Notes under the pieces: model-generated | Databases searched by the model: none | What the model was told of the DNA's origin: nothing | What the model saw: the letters and a program-made list of their open reading frames with translations, nothing else | Assembly (NCBI GenBank): GCA_036345935.2 | Contig: JADWOT020000005.1 | Coordinates: forward strand, 17,524,369-17,588,368 | Source of the DNA: Taenia hydatigena | Taxonomy: Eukaryota > Platyhelminthes > Cestoda > Cyclophyllidea > Taeniidae | DNA length: 64,000 nt | Direction: 5' to 3' | In this document: in pieces, positions 1-10,461 of the stretch | How positions within the stretch are numbered: the first letter of the stretch is position 1 | Layout: each line of letters begins with the position of its first letter | Program-made: the position numbers and the translations under genes

Positions 1-1334
1 AGCTATGAGGTTCGTTTAGACTTTAATGTACCTTTCCAAAAGTTTATTCACATGGATTACAAATCATAAATTAGTGGAGTCAGTCTATCGGCACGGTATC
101 CTCAACTTGTGCCCTCTCTGATTCGCCCACTTTTTACACCTACCAACATAGGATCAAATAGTGATTGAAAGTAAAGCAGGTGTATTGAATTTGTCTGCTT
201 TATGGGTTGGCTGCCAAAACACCAGAGAAAGGGACATGGGTAGCTGAACCCTCTGTCCGAAAATGGCTTAAATTATTTAATGTTGATCACTGATCAGTCA
301 AAGATAGGTATTTTATTGGAGAATGTTTTTTTCCTCTGGACAGCAGGTAGGAACTACGTGTCTCTGTCATTAAAGAAGATAATCAGAGGTTAGGCTGGCG
401 AGAACATACAGTAATATTAAAATGGGTATAGAAATGTTTTGCTTTCAAATCAAAGTTGAAAGAGAAGTCGCAGAGCATAAAAGCAAATGGGTTGTAAGTG
501 CCATCCATTTACAGATACCGGATGACTGACTTTAACAGCTGAGATGGTTTACTGCCCGACCGTCTTCCTGGTCCACCATAAGGAATGATTTTTCCATTCA
601 ACTGTTTGCCAGGTAGGGTACATATCACTGCTCGCCCCAAACTGATCAACTCATAATCCCAAATGCGCAGGTAAGACTGTTATGTACTTGATATCTAGGT
701 GCGTGAGCTCGAATTCTTCCACACTTCTTCGCTTTAGCCATTAAATACGGCAACATCAGGCAGGCTTTTGTTACCGATGGGCACTGCGAGTGATCAGATG
801 TCGAATGGTAGGCCAGCGGATATGCCTTGAATCAGTGGCTGGTTGATTTACCATGGCTTCGATCTCAGCTACATAAAAGAGATCAAGCGAGAACACAGCC
901 TTCTTGAATGTTGGAAAAGTAGCTATGAAATCGGGTACGGCTAGACAGCCAGTTTGAAAGGTTTTATTATCGAGATGGAGAGAATATCTAGCAAATGCGT
1001 TCCGATTTAACATACACATGAAGCTGGTATAAACGCAAGTGTTCACGTTCCCAAACATCTAAGGACGAAACGTTAAGTAAATTTGCTTAGCTTCTATTTT
1101 ATCTGGGAAAGGATTGTACACTGCAAGGGTGCCCAAGTTAAAGAACTTCTAGCAGGCAAATAACTTGCGCACTCCAGGCTACCTCGTAATCATATCGACT
1201 GCCCATTTACACTGCAAACGAGGGGGTCAGAGATCGTCTACTTGACGACTCACTTAGCACACAGCTGACTGCCATTTGAATGGGACCATCGATCCGACTG
1301 CAGGTGGGTCACACATTGCTCCATTGCAAATGAA
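1..1334. other. no gene recognised at the left edge
   Basis: I see no exon with supporting splice sites and no recognisable protein here. The longest open frame (771-1058, minus strand, 95 codons) has no domain signature. This stretch may hold the promoter and 5' untranslated region of the plus-strand gene that starts at 1335, but I can point to no core promoter motif. Confidence 0.4.
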
Positions 1335-3459
1335 ATGCTCCTAGTCGATGTCATCTGCTCCCTCCAATTATTTGCAAGCGTTGGGAGAGCAAGGCAACCT
1401 CTGCATTTGTGCAAAAGGGAGGTAGCATTGGCTGCGGGGTCATTGAACGATGCAACCAGTTCATCGGGTCTTGCAACTTGCACCACCCAAAGGGAGGAAG
1501 AAGCAGCTTTACGACACCACTTAATGCTACAACGACCCGATTACAATCAAAAGGTCACACTCAAGTGTCCCCTTTGTCCGGGTGAATCGACCAGTTCCTT
1601 CGTGTGGTACTTCCTGCCTCGTAGCACGTTGGCTATATTCACAAGAGTTAGTGGACACGTCTCATTCATCAAACCTGGTGGGAAGCCTCTAAGTCGAGAT
1701 CAGTTCTCCGGTGAGGCTATTCCATGCCTAATTAACAGAACTAACGAACTTTTCATCCCTAACTTTAACAGCGATGTCCATGTGGGAACTTATTATTGTC
1801 GCAATGTGGAGGACAACCACCACTTGGCCAATTTGATTTGGTACCACCTCGATATAATACTTCCACCTGAAACGGAAGGCTTGACCAAGTTAATTCACCC
1901 GGTTCCAGTAAGTCTACGGGGGGTGCATAAGTTGTCCCACTTGAGAGATATGAATGCCATCATGGAAAACGCGGGAGCGGCGTTAAAGGCTGCTAAGGAT
2001 TTCGAGGACTTTTCAACTCCTCTTATGTCTATAACGTCTCGGCTAATAAAAACGGCAAAGCCAATGCAGACTTGTGGCACTTTTAACCTTAAACGCTTCC
2101 GCAGATGCTACGTGACCATCCCACGCGTTCTTGCATCGGATGCCCGAGATTCTGTGTCGGTGGAGATGCTAATAAACTACGAACTGTTGAGATCCACCTT
2201 TGCATCCTTCTACACGTGGATGGATGAGGAGGATCCAGTCACTCGAAGGAAACAACGCGAAGCTGCAGAGGTAAGGGCTTCAGAGCTGGGATTCGAACTC
2301 TTCTACGAAGGCAAGAAAGAAGTTGTAAGGAACGAGGATGACAGGAATGAAGAGATGAAGATGGAAACAGAAGGGGACACCTCGAAGATGATTGAGGAGG
2401 AGAATAAACGCTACTACATTCCTTGTCATTTTACCTATCTAAAACACGTAAATCTCACCAATGAGCTGCCGAGACCGTTTGGAACAAAGAATTTGCACGT
2501 AAACGTTTCCTTTGAGGTGGCCTGCCCAGAAATTGACTACATGGATATTGTCAATTTGGTCCTAGCAACAAAAGATACGCAAACCATGAAGAGGGAGATA
2601 TTAGGATATGAGGAGAAGAGGTTTATGAAACTTCAGAAGGTTGCAATTGAGGGCTCAATGAACTTTGATATACTCTGTGGTACGGAGAGCGATACCATTA
2701 GTTACAACTGTTCAGACCTCAAAAACCTTACTATCCTTTGGAAGCAGCCTAAGGGTGAGCGGCTTTGTGCTAAGTGGGGAATCGGGCTTTAAGTTAGTAC
2801 TCGCTTAACTCAATCTCTGTCACACTCAAAGCGTAAATTAAAATCACCAGGCTGTTTTCATTTGGACACAATCGGACATCACAGGTTTAGAAATACACTA
2901 GGAAATAATGCTGGACTTGATATTCATATTAAAGAATATATGCTGCTTTAGTCTATCAGTGGGCATGCTTTAATTACATTTTATACACACCCAAGGAGTG
3001 ACATACATGCCGCGCACATTTCTCAATGAACGCGTCTTCGTGACGTCCGATTGCAGTCTCCGATTTGAACAAGTACTACGCGTGGATGAGGGCGTCTATA
3101 GCTGCTACAAGCGCGACTTTCGTCTGCCTAACCAATGGCAATCTAAGGCCTTCGTCTCTTACAGCCTAAAAATTGAGGAATCTCCCATTAGGTTTCCTGC
3201 GGCTGGAGATATATGCCTTGGCTTACTCCTCCTCTCCATTTGGGCGGCATTACTTATCTTTGTTTGGGTGATACTCTCCGTCTGGAGCCTCGAGGTCAAC
3301 CGCACCGCTATCATACAGGCTGGAGAACGCATGCGCCGTAGAGATAGGGCCGTCAGAGAGGGAGTTAAATACAGACAATCCTGTTATTATTTTCTCCATT
3401 TGGTCTGCTTTATCAGTTGTGGAAAGTTAGCCTCACCAGCAGAAAGATGCAGAAATTAG
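1335..3459 (+). CDS. FAM187-like Ig-domain membrane protein, two exons
   Basis: Exon 1 is 1335-2754 and exon 2 is 2996-3459. The donor reads G|GTGAGC and the acceptor CCCAAG|GA; both are phase 1 and the join restores LWKQPKG-VTYMPR. The product is 627 residues. The first 19 residues (MLLVDVICSLQLFASVGRA) resemble a signal peptide. A first Ig domain runs from VTLKCPLCPG through FVWYF to VGTYYC (about residues 75-155). A long charged spacer follows, including a Glu/Lys-rich stretch near residues 325-355. A second Ig domain runs from ISYNC through ILWKQ to DEGVYSCY, split by the intron. A membrane span (near GLLLLSIWAALLIFVWVIL) precedes a short basic tail. The CPLCPG-type first cysteine motif and the C-terminal span recall FAM187A/B, Ig V-type proteins of unknown function. 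Those are shorter as I recall them (around 400 residues), so the family call is tentative. It could be a lineage-specific Ig receptor. The exon structure itself is well supported. Confidence 0.6.
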
Positions 3460-5397
3460 ATGACGTTCTCCTAGTTTTGAAGCGGGAGCATTTTACTTAA
3501 GAAATTTTACTAGAACGCTATTACTAAGCATTTGATCTGCCAAATTAATTGTTAAAATGTAATTATGATTCAAATGACACAACGCTTGGTAATTTAAAAC
3601 GGATATAGCATTTCGTATCTTTGTAATAATTATTTTGTTCCACAAGTTAATATGTAATTTCTTATTAATTTATGATTCATCGTGCACCAGACAATTTCCG
3701 ACGTCTCCACAAAAGTGCTTATTGTCTCGTTTACGGCCTTGTAAATCGGGCTAATAGATTCGGAAGTATTCGACACAAAGGATATTTTCAGGATTGTAGA
3801 AATATGGCTTTTTTAAATAAGTTGTGATTTGTTGACGCATTGGAAAGAAGTGGACTCGCACATAGTGAAATGTATTTCACAAGGGATTTTTACAATTTAC
3901 TTTTGGTTTCGGTTTTTCTGGACCATCAGAGGCAGGTGGTAGGAATACGCTGTAACGCTTTTACAGCTTGTCTAACTCTTAAACCTTTGCCATTGTTCTT
4001 CCACTCTGCGACATCGCCTCCAAGCCAAATCAAAATACCCTTTGCTTCTGATGACTCGAGTTTCCAATCCCAAAAGCAATCATTTTAACCCTACTGCCTT
4101 TGGAGCTGCGAAACTTTATAACTCGGACAAAATTAGATTGGAGTTATTCAGGATACATACCGTGTAAGCAGCAAAAAACGTGATGCGCCGGATCAAAATG
4201 AGGGGTAGCTCCAAATAACTCCTGGAAATGGGATCTCTGACTGTGAATAAGAAATTCAGTTATCAGCGAGCATTTGCCAAACGGCGCATTCAATCGGCCA
4301 AACAGCAAGGAATTCCTCTTTAATGCTTACACAGAAGTTAAAATTGCATTGCAAAGTATTAAACGCACAACTTTGAAAGCAAAATAAATAATCGCGTTGC
4401 CAGTTTCACTAAGCCATATCAAAAGCGCGATTACAAATGTTAACCGTGTGACGCTAAACCCCTGACAGTCACAATTGAAACAATTGTAAAATTGAAACAA
4501 CGAGAGAGTATCAAACGAACAAAGTTGGATTTTACAACTGCGCGGAGCTGCATTTAAACTTTTACTCCATTTAATACATTTGATGTGATTCAAATAGTTT
4601 ATCCTAAAGCATTGTCCAAAAAAGTGGGAGCAGCCTTCTCTAACCTAAGGTAAGAAGGCGACAAATTCTCCCGTCTTTTAAAGTCCTGTAAACTCCCCAT
4701 ACTCAGGCAAAACGTGTCCCACTAACTTGTGCTGTTTGATGCGACCGCCTGTACACATGAGCTTCCTCATGAAGTTTATTCATCATTGACGAGTCCATGA
4801 ACTGCGAGTATGCGGCCACTAGGATGCTAAGCCAGCAAGTACCTGAAGACAGTTACAATGGTGGCAACGACGGCACATTTAACCACTATTCTTTGTCATC
4901 CCCTTAATTGGGCACCAAGACTCGACTGTCTGCCCTTTATGCAAGGCCAGACTTTTGCACTCAAGTAGCCGTTCCGTGAGGTAAAGCTTCTGTGTAACTA
5001 ATTTTATCCACTTCTGAAACTACTTTTACTAAAACATAGTACATGTATTGGAGAGACCAGATCACAATTGACATTAGTCTGCTTGCTTCTGCACTATTTT
5101 GTATCTCTTTTTGCACATTCTTAATGCAAATACCAACACATTACCTAAAAATAGTCGCTCTTCCTTCAGATCTGTAATAGTGTTTGAATTTTAAACCCAA
5201 ATGCACCGCTACGGACTTGGTTAAATCTGAACAAGCAGCAGCCGTTGCAAGTCTTAAACGACCAGGCACTGTAAACGGGATTGAAGAACAAATGCTGCAA
5301 TTTCGCCTGAAGTTTTTGCTCAGCGTCACCATAAAATACCTTTGGCAGAGCGAGATATTCAAAGGCTGATGTGAAGTGGGATTGAAGTCCATTTGAT
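3460..5397. other. intergenic, between convergent genes
   Basis: This lies between the end of the plus-strand FAM187-like gene and the end of the minus-strand unit 4 receptor gene. It is AT-rich, with short open frames only (for example 4327-4593 minus), none with splice sites or domain signatures. It should contain both 3' untranslated regions, but I find no clear AATAAA signal to place either. Confidence 0.5.
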
Positions 5398-5700
5398 CTA
5401 GATGCCCACACTCTGTTCCGCCTCAATGATTTCGAGGGAGTCCTCACTGCTCGAGTCTGCGATCTTGCGCCTTCGATGTAGATATCTACCGCTTATCCAG
5501 TTATTAATGGTGACCCTGCTTAAATGGATGAAATGTTTTCGAGTGAATTGAGTCTTCTTGGCTTTCTTTGCGACTCGCTTGAAATTCGGTCGAACTTGAG
5601 TGAAGGCAACGTCGAATAATTTAACAATCATCATAAATTTTAATGCTTCGTCTGTCGAGACATCCTTGAGATCAATTCGAAGGAATTGCCCTTGAAGTCT
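5398..5700 (-). CDS. unit 4 exon 8: cytoplasmic tail and stop
   Basis: The acceptor is CCTTTTGTAG|AGA, phase 0, matching the previous donor. It encodes 100 codons and ends at a TAG stop. It is rich in basic residues, then serine and acid (ADSSSEDSLEIIEAEQ). No SH2-type YxxL pair (immunoreceptor-like motif) is visible. It is the weakest link of the gene because it rests on phase and splice-site match only. Confidence 0.55.
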   Translation of the reverse strand, partial: RLQGQFLRIDLKDVSTDEALKFMMIVKLFDVAFTQVRPNFKRVAKKAKKTQFTRKHFIHLSRVTINNWISGRYLHRRRKIADSSSEDSLEIIEAEQSVGI

Positions 5701-8700
5701 CTACAAAAGGTAAGCCGAAAAGATCATAGAATTGACTGCACGGCTCAACATTTTGTACGCGAATACAGGTTGTACGTACGGGAGTTATATTTATGCAATC
5801 TATAACTTATTTGCGTAACATTTATTCTCAAAAAACTGAGCATTAATGACGCACATTAACTTGATCAGATTTGTTTCCTAGGTAACACTTCCGTTACTTC
5901 TGTGCATTTGCATTTTTGTAGAGTCTGAACCAGATTGCATGTTTGGTAAATGGAAGCGTAGTGGGAGACAAAGAGGGATAACAAACGGGAAGCTTAGCGT
6001 TGACCACTTAAAAACGGCGAATAAATTACTCTGCAGCCAAGAATCAGTTATAAACTAACAACGCAATAGTTCAAATGCTCTATCACCTCATACTTCTTAC
6101 TCAGAGTAACATTTTGTTTGCCGCTTCATTACTGAGGGCCCCGGGTGATACATATCGCTTAAAAATCATCGTTTTCATCAGTCCGCCAGAATGTAGCAAC
6201 ATTAATTAATGTTTAAAACTTCAAAAAGTTCACATACTTTTAGCAATTTGCTTTGAAATCTTCCGTAGTTGTAATCATTAGTAATACGTAAGAGGTGTTG
6301 ATGACGGAAATGATTTTCTAGTGCTAGAAACGCAACCAGAAGTAGAATGGTTACCACCAAGAGGAGGAGAGAACAAATGCGAATGATATCCCTGTTGTTT
6401 ATATCAACCGCATTCCTTGCGTCATATTCAGGCCCTTTAAAACAAATAGATAAGTTTATAAAGCCACTCTTATCATTGTAACTTATATCACTCTCAACTT
6501 AGTGACTTTTAAAGTATCTAATCAAACAATTGCTATTACAGAAATAGGGAATACTTCAACGCCTCTATGCATCTCACTCGACTTACCAGTGTAGTGAACT
6601 TGGTATGTGGCTTGGAAATGGAATGCGATAAGGTTGTAGTATCCATATACCTCACAGGTGACATTGTAATACCCATAGCAGGACTGAGGACTGAATCGGT
6701 AGAGACCTTTTTCCCCCCTTACAATCTCCCCATTTTCACTTTCCGTTGAAGCAATCAGTAGGCGGTTCCAGATGGGATATTCCGTAGTCCAGCAGTAAAG
6801 ACCCTGGTCTCCGTATATATTCTTTTCCGATATTTTAGGAATTGCTGGCGTTTCTAAAACCGGAAATTAAATTGTTTTCCACTCAATGAATCAGTTCATT
6901 ACTCGAATCTGTTATCAGGCAGAGTGAAGCAAACTATCCTACTGTAAACATTAACAGTAGAATGCATACTGAGGAAGACGATTTCATCGATGGTTGCCCA
7001 GAGCGGTCCATCATCATTAACGATTGCACATGTGAAGAAATAACGACCTCCAATAACGCCCTGTTCTTTGAAGGAAAACAATGAAATCTTCTCAACCTTG
7101 TGTCGGTATCCAAGTGGATAGATGAAGAGGTTCAGTGTTACATGTTGACCTATCTTTGGGATGCTATCGAAAGCGCAGTGAACTACCGCAGAGGTGTCTA
7201 CGTATTTCCGATGTCCCGGTTTCAATTTAATCAATTTCTTAGCTATAAAAACGAAGAATAGGCATGTCTATCGCATTGTACCTTAGATGTTCCATTGAAC
7301 AAATTTCTCTCGACTCTGACTACAATAAGTATGCAGAAGTGGGACAAACCATAGTGTTTTATTCATTTGAATTTAGGATCACTAGATCTGGTCCCAGTGC
7401 CTCGCCTACAACCAAGCGCACAAGTTTCAAGCAGACCACAATCATATTCCACATTCTGGTTATGGCGAGTGGCAGTAGACAGCATAAATTTCGATTCCAA
7501 GTCTATTTGTGCGGTACACTTAACTCCTAGCTTGATAGAAGTGGAGGTTCAACTTACGTCTTACAAGAGCACTGAGAGAGACATTTTTGTCTCCAAACTC
7601 GGTATTCAAATAGGAGTTCCTTAAAGTGCAGTAAATAGTAATCTCAGTTACGAAGACCGAGATCAGAATGGCACGGTTCTGTTTTTTATTGACCAATGGT
7701 ATATGTGTATCCTTGTAGAAGACGTCCATCGCATAATAGCCGGATTGAGAGTTTTTTGTGCCTGAGCACTCTACCTGCTCCCCGCTTACGAATTCCCTCT
7801 TCGCTGGAAATATCATTGGACTTGTTGATAAATCTAAACACATTCACCTCCACGTTAGTAAAATACCTCCTACAAGGTGATGAATTATACTGGTGAAGAA
7901 TACTTACCCACACTTGATATGACAAATATCTTTGTCATATACAGGTTTTGTTTGTCAAATATGCAAATGTATGTACCATTGGAAGAGTTGGAATTGGAGT
8001 TGCCTGGAATTATTCGATTTCCTTTGACTTGAGCAAGACCAAATTCTTGCACTGGATAAAAATAAGGCTTCTCTATGCCTTCAATTGGGGGATCCAAGTC
8101 GCAAACAATCGTTGGAATTTCCTTCAGCACAACTGCGTAGAGATCGCTCAGTTTCAGTTGAAGATCATCTTTCTCTATTGACGTTAAGAATGCTCAGTGG
8201 TCAGTGCCCCAAATTCAATTTTAAAGGCATGAAACTTAATTGTTTTCAACGTAAAGCACATTCTGCGCTAAGATGAAAGACGAAAACCAACAAACCTTTG
8301 GCAAGACATGATAATTTATCACAGAAGCTTCTAAATTTAAAAGCTATTTCTATTCACAATTATGTATCACGGAATCATGATAATTCTCTTACACTGAGCC
8401 AAGCTGTCTGGTTCCTGCACATTGGAGAACTTTACATGGAAGGGATTTTATTTGCTTTTCACCTTTGAAGCTTGACATTCTACCGACATAGTTACTTTTA
8501 ACTCATCCATATTTATTTGAGAACTGTAAGCCCTGCAGTCTCTGTTACATTCTTGATGCCAAGCCATTCTCTCCCTCTCACTTCACCGCAAAACTCGAGA
8601 TTGGCGTGCATACTTCCAAAACTACTAATGTACAAAAATAGGAGAATGGAAATTCCTTGAAATTTGGAATTATTTAAGTTAAAGCTCTTATGACTATCTC

Positions 8701-9734
8701 GATATAAGTGCTAGTTTAAAATACTTCTATTCAATAGTATTTTAATCACTTCTGGTATTAATGCCATCTGTTTGTAAAAGTCGGGCCTCTTACATAAGCG
8801 AAAGAGGTGGGAAAAGATTCGCCTTTTGCAGTGCCAGTGATTTGATAATCAGGTCATTTTAACCAATAGTGTACATCAGGATAACTTACTGACAATAATT
8901 ATGGATCCCGAGTATCTTTCTCTAATGTCTTCTCTCCAGAAGTTGCACGTAATCGTGCGAATGGTCCTTCGTCCCTCCAGTAAATCGCTTATTATAGTAT
9001 TTGGGGCAAGTTCGGGTAGATCATTCATCCACTTTTCGTTCCAAACACAAGTGGGCATCTGTTCACCAACCAAGTAGGTCCTCTTCTCCGGATTCTCAAT
9101 AGTCAATTTCGCTTTTTCGCCTTTTTAGAGACATAAAAGCGAGGCAAATGCACTTAATATTCTTTCTTAAACGGAGTTTTCAGGTCACCGAGTCATTTAA
9201 AATTTGTTTCGGCCTTTGATTAAAACCTAGGAAGATGATTTTGGCTTCTTCCTATGGGAGGCTTAAGGCACTCACAAGAAAGAGTAAAATACAAATAGGC
9301 ATTTATAGTTCCTTAAGAAGTATTAGCCTGCCTAAGATGTTGGTTTGAGAAACGGAATTAGGAGAATGTAACGATTTGCCAAGCTTACCAATTATGTAAA
9401 ACAATCTTGAAACTGAAAATGTGAGGGAACTCGACCAACAGGAGCTGTTGTACTTTCCTGGTTGTAGATTGGATGTGTCAATTCTTGGCTGTTGCAATTC
9501 GCTCCCATTGTCGAATAGTCTCCAGTAGAGAACAGATTCAAATATTTTTTCGCTTATGCTAGGCACCATTGTACAGGTAAAGATAGCTTTTTGGCCAAAC
9601 CGAAAAAATTTTTTTCTTGTATCTTGCACTATCTGGAGGCGTACGCCATTCAGACCTAATTGCAATAACATTGTCATACACAGATGTCGTAGCAAAAAGG
9701 GAACAAGAGCATTCAAGCCAAATCGAGACCTCAT
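5398..9734 (-). CDS. Ig-superfamily receptor, unit 4 of the tandem array
   Basis: Eight exons in transcript order: 9734-9389, 9120-8890, 8174-7908, 7833-7558, 7242-6970, 6853-6587, 6434-6238, 5700-5398. All splices are GT..AG. Phases are 1 throughout except the last junction, which is phase 0 on both sides, so the frame is continuous for 719 residues ending at a TAG stop. The predicted protein is a type I membrane protein: a hydrophobic N-terminus, six divergent Ig-like domains of 75-115 residues, a strong membrane span (SLLLLVVTILLLVAFLAL) and a tail of about 140 residues. The tail is first basic (KKAKK, HRRRK) and then acidic with serines (SSSEDSLEIIE), a typical setting for acidic-directed kinases. 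The last Ig exon and the span exon give no long open frame, yet splice perfectly. A homologous block 5' of the start is shared with unit 2. The product is probably a surface recognition or adhesion receptor; ligand unknown. The start could be wrong: an acceptor in the same phase lies inside the presumed signal sequence. Confidence 0.7.
6238..6434 (-). CDS. unit 4 exon 7: membrane span and juxtamembrane tail
   Basis: The acceptor is GTTTTAAAG|GG (phase 1) and the donor CTA AAA|GTATGT (phase 0). It encodes a short stalk, an uninterrupted hydrophobic run (IICSLLLLVVTILLLVAFLAL is its core region) and a tail with tyrosines (NDYNYGRF). If the donor were not used, the frame would stop about 15 codons later at TAA, giving a short-tail isoform. 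Confidence 0.75.
6587..6853 (-). CDS. unit 4 exon 6: Ig-like domain
   Basis: It was found only by following splice sites: acceptor CGGTTTTAG|AA, donor ACT G|GTAAGT, phase 1 at both ends, 267 bases, no internal stop. Key residues are DQGLYCWTTEYPIWN near the start and GYYNVTCEV in the F strand. It has no long start-to-stop open frame, so simple ORF calling would miss it. Confidence 0.75.
6970..7242 (-). CDS. unit 4 exon 5: Ig-like domain
   Basis: The acceptor is TTTTATAG|CT and the donor CTC A|GTATGC, phase 1 at both ends, 273 bases. The cysteines are in SAVVHCAF and GRYFFTCAI, the F-strand position. The core tryptophan is missing. Confidence 0.7.
7558..7833 (-). CDS. unit 4 exon 4: Ig-like domain
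   Basis: The acceptor is GTGTTTAG|AT and the donor AGA C|GTAAGT, phase 1 at both ends, 276 bases. The B-strand motif is SGEQVECSG and the F-strand motif EITIYCTL. There is no tryptophan at the usual C-strand place (AMDVFYKD instead). Confidence 0.7.
7908..8174 (-). CDS. unit 4 exon 3: Ig-like domain
   Basis: The acceptor is GTCAATAG|AG and the donor GTG G|GTAAGT, phase 1 at both ends, 267 bases. It carries PTIVCDLDPP and the classic F-strand motif NGTYICIF. The stretch before it (GNSNSNSSNGT) is asparagine- and serine-rich with N-glycosylation sequons. Confidence 0.75.
8890..9120 (-). CDS. unit 4 exon 2: Ig-like domain
   Basis: The acceptor is CTAAAAAG|GC and the donor GTC A|GTAAGT, phase 1 at both ends, 231 bases. 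It contains YLVGEQMPTCVWNEKWMND and TITCNF, giving a cysteine pair about 40 residues apart. It is clearly related to the unit 2/3 exon at 11175-10870, which has PKCVWSVPWMNEE and GCTF in the same order. Confidence 0.7.
9389..9734 (-). CDS. unit 4 exon 1: signal sequence plus Ig 1
   Basis: It opens with MRSRFGLNALVPFLLRHL, then LCMTMLLQLGLNG, a usable but not perfect signal sequence. The Ig domain has KAIFTCTM, VLYWRL and a late cysteine (SSCWSS). The donor is ATT G|GTAAGC, phase 1. Caution: GCAATTAG|GT in the middle of the hydrophobic run is also a valid phase-1 acceptor, so the exon could be internal and start near 9677. Confidence 0.6.
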
Positions 9735-9811
9735 ACTTGGCAGAAATTTAGAAAGCAGTACTAGTGCGACGTCGCCACATTACGTGAAGTGTGACCAATA
9801 TGCCTCGTTTT

Positions 9812-10149
9812 ACTTTAGCCGGCCCACACATCGTGCACCATATCAGACGTCATCAATGAAGATGACGAGAAACACTGACAATGGCAGTGTTAGATTTTGA
9901 AGGATGTACGCATGGAAAATACGGGACACACCCACAGAACAAGTTATGCCCATAGAATATGAAGCCATGCATATATTACGAATGTGAAGAAGTCGACGGA
10001 CCCAGCATGATAGGGTGACTGGGCAGTTTGCTTCTGATTCAGTCGTTCAGCCACTCATCCCCAGTAGGGTATGTGGTCAAATGCTGTAAAGCTTTACGAA
10101 ACGATCATGGACGATGCATCTAAACGTCAGTAATGATCGTGGCCGTAAC
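9812..10149. repeat. copy 1 of the duplicated 5' block, upstream of unit 4
   Basis: The core 9826-9890 (starting ACACATCGTGCA and ending GACAATGGCAGTG on the plus strand) matches 16858-16917 and 13726-13790. A second homologous piece at 10113-10149 (GATGCATCTAAACG...GTGGCCGTAAC) matches 16947-16984, so this copy carries about 200 extra bases between the two pieces. It lies 80-160 bases 5' of the predicted unit 4 start codon. It may be a duplicated promoter region, or a mobile repeat that happens to sit there. Confidence 0.6.
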
Positions 10150-10288
10150 TATTCATGGATTACCACTTTTTCTATCCCGAGCATCAGCATCAACAACATC
10201 AGCTGCACTGTCGCCATGACTATCAATCTTGTAAACACTAAGCTTGTCCATGGATCGCAGATCGCCTGCTCCTTCTTAAAAGTGCGAT

Positions 10289-10461
10289 CTACTCATGCCT
10301 TGTTACATGCCGAAACTTAACGATGGCCAAATCTTTCTGCAGGAATAATAAACACCACAACACGCAAAGTAAAATTGTTGAAACGGCATTCTTCATAAAA
10401 TGCAAACAGTTGTGATTAGATGAGGCTAGTGCACACCGGAAATCATCCCAATATTCCACTA
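10289..10461 (-). CDS. unit 2/3 last exon: membrane span and stop
   Basis: The acceptor GCTGTCCAG|TA is phase 1. The exon encodes a short cysteine-containing stalk (FRCALASSNHNCLHF), a membrane span (NAVSTILLCVLWCLLFLQ) and a 15-residue basic tail (KDLAIVKFRHVTRHE) before TAG. A spliced longer tail is not excluded. Confidence 0.6.

Noticed and set aside
5141..5447. Three overlapping open frames on both strands near 5.2-5.4 kb
   Set aside because: They are mutually exclusive, without splice sites or domains, and lie in the presumed 3' untranslated region of unit 4.
9556..9900. Plus-strand open frame of 114 codons
   Set aside because: It is antisense to unit 4 exon 1 and the 5' block, with no domain.
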